From: Verrucomicrobiota bacterium | Lineage (GTDB): Bacteria; Verrucomicrobiota; Verrucomicrobiia; CAIQCK01 | Reading direction: 5' to 3' | DNA: 64,000 bases | Assembly: GCA_016222825.1 (NCBI GenBank) | Contig: JACRQF010000016.1 | Span: 186,001 to 250,000, forward strand | Shown: positions 17,364-23,303 of the stretch, piece by piece | Numbering within the stretch: position 1 is the stretch's first letter | How the letters are laid out: every line of letters begins with the position of its first letter | Program-made: the position numbers and the translations under genes | The notes under the pieces: model-generated | What the model saw: the letters and a program-made list of their open reading frames with translations, nothing else | The model's database searches: none | Told to the model about the DNA's origin: nothing

Positions 17364-19349
17364 TCATGGCCGTTGCTCATCCGCCGTCTCGTTCGTGTAA
17401 CGCGGCGGCTGGCCGAGCTTGGCGCAGAGGCCGTTCACCTGCCGCTTCAACTCGATCATCCGCAGCTCGCGGCCGATCATGATCTTGTTGAAGTGCTCCA
17501 GTTCCGCGTTCTTGGCGCGCAGGAAGTTCTCGACTTCCTTGCGCTCGGTGATGTCCTGCATCACGGCCAGGAGCTTGACCGGCGTGCCGTCGGGCGCGAA
17601 GGCGAACCGGCCCATGACCTCCACCCAGCGTAGCGCGTTGTCGTTGCGCCGTCGGATGCGGAAGGTGGCGTGGTAGGACTGGCCGGGTTTCCGGGCCTCC
17701 GCCAGCGCCTTCTCGAAAATGAGCACGTCGTCGGGATGGACGACCTCGCCAACCATCTGGGCGCGGCTGATGGTGGGATCGTCCGGCTGCTGGCCGAGGA
17801 TTTCAGCCATACGGGTGTTGCCCCAGGTGGCCACGTCGTTGAGCGCGTCCCACTCGAACACGCCAATGGCCGCCACGCGCATCGCCAGCATCAACCGTTG
17901 CTGGCTCGACTCCAGTTGTTCCGTGCGTTCGGCCACGCGCTGCTCCAGCGTCTCGTTGCTCTGTTTCAGCGCCGCCTGCGCCTGCTTGATCTCGGTGATG
18001 TCTAGGCCCACCTCCATGATGAGCGGCGAGCCGCCCACGTCCTTGAACGGGAAGTCGTAGATGTCGTAGTTGCGTTTGTCGGGGCCGGTCCACTCCCAAT
18101 GATGGTTCTGGCCGGTCTTGAGCACCTTGAACGTCTCGCAGTTCTCGCACGGCTCGGTGCGGTTGAAGAGATACTCGTAGCATCGCCTGCCTTCGGACTT
18201 GCCGAAGCGCCCCTCGAAGAACTTGTTGGCGAACGGCACGGTGTAGTCGGGCGCGAGCAGCACCACGTAGCAGGGCAGCATGTCCAGCACCTGATGGAAC
18301 CGCTGCTGCCCGGCTTCCACCAGGTCGCGGCTCTTGCGCAGCTCGGCGGTGCGTTGGACAACGCTGACCTCCAGTGTCTCCTTGGCGTGCCGCAGCACTT
18401 CTTCAGCCTTCTTGCGGGCGGTGATGTCGTCGAAGATGGCGGCGAAGTGGCCCGGCTGCGGGCAGTAAGCGGACACCGTGAACAAGATCCCCAGCGGCTT
18501 GAACTCGATCTCGAATCGCTCCGGCTTGCCCGTCTGCGCGACGCGGCCGAAGGTGTCAAACAGCTCCGGGTGCGCCTCGCGGATGCCGGGCAGGACCTCG
18601 GTGACGCGCTTGCCGACGACGTCCTGTAGGCCCGTCAACCGTCCGAAGGCGTCGTTGACGGCGAGATAGACGAAATCCACCGGCCGGCCCCCGGCGTCGA
18701 ACACCATCTCGCAGAAGGACGCGCCATCCTGCATGTTCTCGAACAGCGCCCGGAACTGCTGCTCGCTCTCCCGCACCGCCTTCTCGGCCCGTTTCCGGTC
18801 GGAGATGTCGCCGATCGCCACGCGGACCATCATCATGGAACGGCTCGTGGCGGGCGCCACCTGCGCGCAGACCAGCCGCGCTTGGAACTCGCTGCCATCC
18901 TTGAGGCGGATCGTGGCTTCGCAGACCTGGTTCTCCTCATGCTCGAACGCGGCCAGCAGGGTGCGGTCCCACCGCTCCACGTCTTCGGGCGCGATGAACT
19001 GGCGGAAGCGGTGCCTGGGCAGTTGCGGGCGCGGGAGGCCCAGCAGGGCCGCGCCGGTGAAGTTGGCCTCGGCGATCAGGCCGTCGCAGGTAAGGGTGAA
19101 GTAACCGATGGGCGAGAAGTCGTAGAGGTTGAAATATTTGTCGCGGGACTCTTCCAAGGCGTTGTGCGCCTGCTTGAGTTCCTCGTTCTGCATCTCCAGT
19201 TCGATCTGGTGGACCTGGAGTTCGTGGATGACCTCCTGCGGCGTTTCGGCCGGCGCGGGCCGCTTGGAGCGGGCGAGTTGTTTCTCGGCCTTGGCGCGCA
19301 GGGGCGTGCCGGGGCCGGAGGGAGAGTGTGCGGGTTCTTGTTGGCTCAT
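17364..19349 (-). CDS. Multi-PAS sensor protein without kinase domain
   Basis: A 661-residue soluble protein starting at ATG 19349. After an N-terminal helical region typical of 'ELQVHQIELEMQNEELKQA' sensors come four PAS domains (about 70-190, 195-310, 335-450 and 480-600). The third has a Cys pair in 'FNRTEPCENCETFK' that could bind a metal or respond to redox. The protein ends in the shared module at 616-651 (ELEHFNKIMIGRELRM...GQPPRY) in place of a kinase core. It is followed by the histidine kinase (115 bases to its start). Confidence 0.85.
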   Translation of the reverse strand: MSQQEPAHSPSGPGTPLRAKAEKQLARSKRPAPAETPQEVIHELQVHQIELEMQNEELKQAHNALEESRDKYFNLYDFSPIGYFTLTCDGLIAEANFTGAALLGLPRPQLPRHRFRQFIAPEDVERWDRTLLAAFEHEENQVCEATIRLKDGSEFQARLVCAQVAPATSRSMMMVRVAIGDISDRKRAEKAVRESEQQFRALFENMQDGASFCEMVFDAGGRPVDFVYLAVNDAFGRLTGLQDVVGKRVTEVLPGIREAHPELFDTFGRVAQTGKPERFEIEFKPLGILFTVSAYCPQPGHFAAIFDDITARKKAEEVLRHAKETLEVSVVQRTAELRKSRDLVEAGQQRFHQVLDMLPCYVVLLAPDYTVPFANKFFEGRFGKSEGRRCYEYLFNRTEPCENCETFKVLKTGQNHHWEWTGPDKRNYDIYDFPFKDVGGSPLIMEVGLDITEIKQAQAALKQSNETLEQRVAERTEQLESSQQRLMLAMRVAAIGVFEWDALNDVATWGNTRMAEILGQQPDDPTISRAQMVGEVVHPDDVLIFEKALAEARKPGQSYHATFRIRRRNDNALRWVEVMGRFAFAPDGTPVKLLAVMQDITERKEVENFLRAKNAELEHFNKIMIGRELRMIELKRQVNGLCAKLGQPPRYTNETADEQRP

Positions 19350-19380
19350 GGAACGCCTTTCTCAGACTTCTTGCAGAAAC

Positions 19381-19450
19381 CTGTAGCGGCGGTCTCCGAC
19401 CGCCGGGATCGTCGTCGTCAATGATCGGCGGTCATAGACCGCCGCTACAG
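19381..19450. repeat. REP doublet, family A (copy 1)
   Basis: CTGTAGCGGCGGTCTCCGAC...and its inverted copy ending GCCGCTACAG, separated by a short AT-richer centre (ATGATCGG). The same doublet occurs at 22572-22640, 22823-22892 and 23211-23284. Confidence 0.85.
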
Positions 19451-19578
19451 ATTCGGACGGCTGGGGGCCGATGCTGTTAGGTTCCAAGTTCATCTCCGCC
19501 GATCGCGTTCGTGGCTGCCGGCGGCTCGGTTGAAGTCCGCCCGGCGCGCGACCGCGGTGGTAAGAGTAGCCGGGAACG

Positions 19579-19758
19579 CTCCCCGATGGCAACTAGGATG
19601 CTCGCCCTTCCTGGCCTAGGGAACGTCCCTAGCCCGCATATTTCACACGCCGCACGAAACGCCGACAGGCTGTAGCCGCCGACGTAAGGAGGCGGACGCA
19701 TTGCCAGCCACAGCCTTTCCGCCTCCTTACGTCGGCGGCTACGAAACGTGTGAAATAT
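19579..19758. repeat. REP-containing direct repeat, family C (copy 1)
   Basis: About 165 bases repeated in the same orientation at 20808-20971. Inside are an inverted pair TGTAGCCGCCGACGTAAGGA / TCCTTACGTCGGCGGCTAC and outer TATTTCACACG / CGTGTGAAATA boxes (19640-19650 and 19747-19757). The two copies flank the PAS gene at 19862-20668. Nothing else was recognised in the 19350-19861 gap. Confidence 0.75.
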
Positions 19759-19861
19759 CCGCGTTAGCGGCCGGGGACGCCGCAGCAGGCCGATGTGATC
19801 CCAGAACTGAGGCGGGACGGATGCGGCGTGGCGTCGTTGCCAACCGACCCGACGGCGCCGC

Positions 19862-20668
19862 CTATTTCTTCAAAGGAACCAACGCGGGATACGGCGGGGG
19901 CTTGCCGAACTCGGCGCAGAGGGCGTTCATCTGCTTCTTCATCTCGATCATGCGCAGCTCGCGATCCACCATCACTTTGTTGAACTGCGTCAGTTCTTTG
20001 TTGGCGCCAACCAGTTTTTCGTTGCTTGCCGTCAGCTCGGCCGTGCGGGCCGCGACCAATTCTTCGAGGTGCCGGAGGTGCATGGCCAGTTTCGCCTCGG
20101 CCTCCTTCTGCGCGGTGATGTCGCTCATCACCATGCGCACCGCCGAAAGCTCGCCGCCCGGTCCCGCCTGGCCGGCCGTGCGATACATCCGGAGGCAGTC
20201 CAGCCGGGCGTGGAACCCGCTGCCGTCCTTCCGCCGGATCACCACTTCGCAGAGATGCTTCTCGACGTGCTGGAACGCGGCGACCAGGGTGCGGTCCCAC
20301 CGCTCCACATCTTCGGGCGCGACGAATTGGCGGCAAGGGCGGTTGAGCAGTTGTGATCGCGGGACGTTCAGCAGGGCCGCGGCGGTGAGGTTGGCCTCGA
20401 CGATAAGGCCGGCATGGTTGAGCGTGAAGTAGCCGACGGGCGCGAAATCGTAGAGGTCCAGGTATTTGTCGCGGGACTCGGCCAGTTCGATCTGCGCCCG
20501 CTTGAGTTCCTCGTTCTGCATCTCCAGCTCCACTTGGTGGACCTGAAGCTCGTGAAGGAGTTCCTCCGTGCTTTGCGTGGTGGCCGGCGCGGCGCCGCCG
20601 GGGGCCGCGAGCCGCGCCTCAGCCTTGGCGCGCAGGGAATTCATCGGCGGGGGCGGGGCACTGCTCAT
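19862..20668 (-). CDS. Single-PAS sensor protein without kinase domain
   Basis: A 268-residue protein; ATG 20668 (MSSAPPPPMNSLRAKAEAR) is preferred to the upstream frame. The N-terminal helix 'LLHELQVHQVELEMQNEEL' and one PAS domain (about 60-185) closely resemble the first PAS of the 661-residue neighbour, including 'YDFAPVGYFTLN', so the two arose by duplication. A coiled coil leads to the shared module at 225-260 (ELTQFNKVMVDRELRM...GKPPPY), with one deviation: Asp instead of Gly before RELRM. There is no kinase domain. It is flanked by ~165-bp direct repeats. Confidence 0.82.
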   Translation of the reverse strand: MSSAPPPPMNSLRAKAEARLAAPGGAAPATTQSTEELLHELQVHQVELEMQNEELKRAQIELAESRDKYLDLYDFAPVGYFTLNHAGLIVEANLTAAALLNVPRSQLLNRPCRQFVAPEDVERWDRTLVAAFQHVEKHLCEVVIRRKDGSGFHARLDCLRMYRTAGQAGPGGELSAVRMVMSDITAQKEAEAKLAMHLRHLEELVAARTAELTASNEKLVGANKELTQFNKVMVDRELRMIEMKKQMNALCAEFGKPPPYPALVPLKK

Positions 20669-20807
20669 AATGCAGGACTCTACATGGTGCCCGGCTTCCC
20701 CGCCACACATATCTCACACTGTTTTCCAGCCACATGCCGCCAGCCAAGCCCGGCAGATTTCATGGAGCGCGTTACGGAAAAAAAAGGCTTGGCAGGGGGA
20801 GGTCGCG

Positions 20808-20971
20808 CTCCCATTCGCAACCAGAATGACTCCCTTTTCTGGCCCAGGGAAAGTTCCCGGCCCGCGTATCTCACACGCTGCACGAAACGCCGAGAGGCTG
20901 TAGCCGACGACGCAAGGAGGCGGACGCGTTGCCAGCCACAGCCTTTCCGCCTCCTTGCGCCGGCGGCTACG
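20808..20971. repeat. REP-containing direct repeat, family C (copy 2)
   Basis: A diverged same-orientation copy of 19579-19743: inverted pair TGTAGCCGACGACGCAAGGA / TCCTTGCGCCGGCGGCTAC. The stems carry compensating or parallel changes relative to copy 1. Confidence 0.7.
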
Positions 20972-21033
20972 ATTGCATGATTGCGGCCTGTTCGTTTCCG
21001 CCATAAGCCCGTGGCGCGGGACAAGGACATCAG

Positions 21034-21062
21034 GAGTCTCCCGATATAAATATCGGGGACTC
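21034..21062. promoter_or_regulatory. 29-bp near-palindrome upstream of the small cysteine-protein genes
   Basis: GAGTCTCCCGATAT-A-ATATCGGGGACTC is almost perfectly self-complementary, with one base missing in the right arm. It lies 141 bases before the first small gene (21203). It could be an operator or a transcript hairpin. The remainder of 20972-21202 has no recognisable gene. Confidence 0.4.
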
Positions 21063-21202
21063 TCGGAATTGCGTTCTTCGGGCCGCCAAGCCACCATGCG
21101 CGCTGAAGCTGGATGATCCCGATGAGGTTTCTGTCCCCGGCTGATGGGTTCGACGGGGACGCCGGCAGAACAAATGGAAGAGCCAAAGAAACAGGAGTGT
21201 TC

Positions 21203-21412
21203 ATGGAACAGAACATCAGACCACAGTTGCCTGACCCGGCCGTCTGCCGTGCGCAGCGGATTCTTCCCGACCTGGTCGAGTGCCTGGTGTTGAGGCCGAA
21301 GCCGAACGAGTGCCCCCATGCGACGTTTTTTGGCGACGGCATCTTCTGCGCGCATCCGGAGCGCGATAATCTTGCCGCCCGCACGGAGGCGGAAAAGAGA
21401 AGGCGTGGTTGA
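21203..21412 (+). CDS. Small cysteine-containing protein, paralog 1
   Basis: A 69-residue protein starting at ATG 21203 after a clear RBS (ACAGGAGTG). It aligns over its whole length with the next gene: shared pattern I-x2-Q-x-PDPA-x-CRA-x2-I-x3-D-x-VECL, then a spaced Cys, then FC-x-H-x2-R and a basic tail. Four conserved Cys plus a His suggest a small zinc site. No named family was recognised. The N-terminal extension of the longer frame is rejected because the paralog shares only the region from here on. Confidence 0.62.
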   Translation: MEQNIRPQLPDPAVCRAQRILPDLVECLVLRPKPNECPHATFFGDGIFCAHPERDNLAARTEAEKRRRG

Positions 21413-21473
21413 GGGTTGAATTTCAGCGGGGCCGATGGTTGTAAAAAGGCACGTCAAGGACGCAGGAGTATTC

Positions 21474-21722
21474 GTGAGAAAGGAAATCAAATCACAGTGG
21501 CCCGACCCGGCGAGATGCCGCGCCCGCCTCATCGGATACCGGGACACAGTTGAGTGCCTGACGGTGGGCAGCGGCGACTGCAAGTATGCCATGAAATCCT
21601 GTTACACTTGTTTTTGCTCTCATAAGACACGGATCGAGATCGCCCGCCGCACGAAGGCGATCCGAAGCAAAGAGGAAAAAGAACAGAACGACAGCGGCAG
21701 TCCGCAACCGTCGAAACGATGA
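21474..21722 (+). CDS. Small cysteine-containing protein, paralog 2
   Basis: An 82-residue protein with GTG start at 21474. The start is fixed by comparison with paralog 1: both have GCAGGAGT/ACAGGAGT, then four or five bases, then the start, and both proteins continue as K/Q-x-I-x2-Q-x-PDPA-x-CRA. Cys residues occur at the same positions (CRA, VECL, a spaced Cys, FCSH), with extra Cys in 'MKSCYTCFCSH'. The C-terminus is basic and unstructured. It is 61 bases downstream of paralog 1, a tandem duplication. Confidence 0.6.
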   Translation: MRKEIKSQWPDPARCRARLIGYRDTVECLTVGSGDCKYAMKSCYTCFCSHKTRIEIARRTKAIRSKEEKEQNDSGSPQPSKR

Positions 21723-21840
21723 AATAGACACAACAACCTGACTGCAGGACGCCACGCGCGCTCTACCTCCACCCCCCCCACAACGCGCGCGAACCCTACT
21801 TCCGGCGGGACGAGCCGGACGGCGTTCTGTGTCGTCCAGA

Positions 21841-21872
21841 AAGCCTCGTGTCGAAAGACGCGGGGCTTTTTT
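21841..21872 (+). terminator. Rho-independent terminator
   Basis: AAGCCTCGTGTC-GAAA-GACGCGGGGCTT followed by a T run. The stem is 12 bp with two G-T pairs and a stable GAAA tetraloop. It lies 119 bases after the second small cysteine-protein gene and in its direction. Confidence 0.75.
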
Positions 21873-22098
21873 CCTGTGGGATGAGCGGATTGATTGTCCA
21901 GAGCTTTGGACTGGAACCCGGCGCGGCTGCGCGCTTGCGCGCGCCCAAGCGCGTTTTCGCTTGGCCTGACCCGGCCTCCGGGCGCCCGGAGGCGGACGGG
22001 GACTCTGCGTGTTTTCCTGACTTGCACAGCAGTTCCGGCGCTGCGCGGGCCTCTCCCGTTGACGCCGCGGAGGCCGTGGCATAGGCCATGCAACGCTT

Positions 22099-22392
22099 AT
22101 GGGGCGTGAGCGAAGGAACAACAGACACGGCAAGCAAGACCGAAGGAACACAGGGATCGCCGCCGGCCGCCGGCCGCTGGGCGATGGTTTGCAACGGCAA
22201 GCCCCAGGAACATCCCGATTCGCCCGCGAGCGTCGCGGCCAAAGCCTGCCGCAATCTTCATTTTCAGTTCACTCCCGCCCGGACCGCCCGCAACGGTGCT
22301 TCGCAATCGGTGCCGGTGACGGCCACTTCGACCGCAGATGCCGCCAAGACGTCTGCGGTGAAGGCTGTCGTCACTGTCGCTACGTCAAGTAA
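22099..22392 (+). CDS. Possible third, diverged member of the small cysteine family
   Basis: A 97-residue frame. Only its C-terminus looks protein-like: 'RCFAIGAGDGHFDRRCRQDV' then 'CGEGCRHCRYVK'. This parallels 'ECLTVGSGDCKYAMKSC...' of the gene at 21474-21722 (C-hydrophobic-x2-G-x-GD pattern). The N-terminal half is low-complexity and the start is uncertain, so this may be a decayed copy. Confidence 0.25.
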   Translation: MGRERRNNRHGKQDRRNTGIAAGRRPLGDGLQRQAPGTSRFARERRGQSLPQSSFSVHSRPDRPQRCFAIGAGDGHFDRRCRQDVCGEGCRHCRYVK

Positions 22393-22571
22393 AACGCCCC
22401 CGCTCGGAAGGCGATGACTAGCAGAAGACGCCTGACACAGGCTTCCCCGGCAAGAGCAGCAATGGTAGTTGAATGAGCGGGAGGTAGGTAGCGAATGGGC
22501 GCGGCTGCGCAAGCAGCCGCGCTCCATTCGTTTTGGGGGCAAGGCGGAGGAGGAGGCGAAGCTGTGATGCT

Positions 22572-22640
22572 CTGTAGCGGCGGTCTCCGACCGCCGAATT
22601 CGCCGTTGTCAATGATCGGCGGTCGGAGACCGCCGCTACA
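22572..22640. repeat. REP doublet, family A (copy 2)
   Basis: CTGTAGCGGCGGTCTCCGAC and its inverted copy ending GCCGCTACA, around the centre TTGTCAATGATCGG. It lies 8 bases beyond the 3' end of the RAYT gene. Confidence 0.85.
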
Positions 22641-22648
22641 AATCTCCA

Positions 22649-23185
22649 CTACGGCGTTTCCGGGCGCAAGATATGCATCTCGCCCGCGTAGGGCCAATCT
22701 TCCGCTCGCGTCACAAGCTTCTTTCGCACGGGGCTCTCCATGACGTAGCGCCATTTCTCGGAATATGATTCCTCGGAACGAATGACGTGATCGAAAAAGC
22801 CCTTCTGCCAGTATGGCCCGGCCTGTAGCGGCGGTCTCCGACCGCCGAATTTGTTATCATCAAGGACCGGCGGTCGGAGACCGCCGCTACAGGGTTGCTC
22901 GCGCCAGAGTTTGGCCAGGGTGCCTTTGAGCGCCTTCATCCATTCGGAAAGCGCAAGCGCGTCGGGCGCGAAACTCGCGAACACGTGCAGATGATCGGGC
23001 ATAAGCACATAACGGCCGACGGCAACGCCGCGCTCATAAGCCGCGCGCGCAAATTGCAGGAACGCGTCGTGCGTCGCGATGTTGGCAAGCAAAGTCTGGC
23101 GCTCGTGGGTGCATGCGGTGAGAAAATAAATCGGCTGGCGAATGCAGAGGTGTGAGAGCCGATGCAATCGTGGCGGCTGTTCCAT
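22649..23185 (-). CDS. REP-associated tyrosine transposase (RAYT, Y1_Tnp) with an in-frame REP insertion
   Basis: A 178-residue protein; ATG 23185 (MEQPPRLHRLSHL) is chosen, and a GTG at 23200 is possible. RAYT features: 'RQPIYFLTACTHER' near the N-terminus, the metal-binding HxH in 'LMPDHLHVF' (His65, His67), and the catalytic Tyr147 in 'RYVMESPVRKK'. Such enzymes cut and move REP hairpins. Residues 99-122 (CSGGLRPPVLDD...GGRRPPLQ) are not family sequence: they are the translation of a complete family A REP doublet at 22823-22892, which left the frame open. Copies of the same doublet lie directly on both sides of the gene. Confidence 0.88.
   Translation of the reverse strand: MEQPPRLHRLSHLCIRQPIYFLTACTHERQTLLANIATHDAFLQFARAAYERGVAVGRYVLMPDHLHVFASFAPDALALSEWMKALKGTLAKLWREQPCSGGLRPPVLDDNKFGGRRPPLQAGPYWQKGFFDHVIRSEESYSEKWRYVMESPVRKKLVTRAEDWPYAGEMHILRPETP
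22823..22892. repeat. REP doublet, family A (copy 3, inside the RAYT gene)
   Basis: CTGTAGCGGCGGTCTCCGAC...and inverted copy ending GCCGCTACAG. It is 70 bp long and nearly identical to the copies at 22572 and 19381. It sits inside the transposase coding sequence without breaking the frame (net addition about 72 bases). Confidence 0.9.
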
Positions 23186-23210
23186 GTTTGTAGCAGGCAC
23201 TCCTTTGTTT

Positions 23211-23284
23211 CTGTAGCGGCGGTCTCCGACCGCCGAAACCGTTTGTCATCAATAACAGGCGACGGTCAGAGACCGCCGCTACAG
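23211..23284. repeat. REP doublet, family A (copy 4)
   Basis: CTGTAGCGGCGGTCTCCGAC...inverted copy ending ACCGCCGCTACAG, around the centre TTTGTCATCAATAAC. It is located 25 bases upstream of the RAYT start and 20 bases after the stop of the CheB-CheR gene. Confidence 0.88.
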
Positions 23285-23303
23285 TCCGCGACGGAATCGC
23301 GGG

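Larger units (their letters stand above)
21723..22571. other. 849-base gap: terminator, decayed paralog traces, no certain gene
   Basis: Very GC-rich. It holds a Rho-independent terminator (21841-21872), a segment near 21960-22020 whose translation 'FAWPDPA' recalls the PDPA core of the two small proteins upstream, and the weak frame at 22099-22392. No RNA gene was recognised. Confidence 0.4.
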
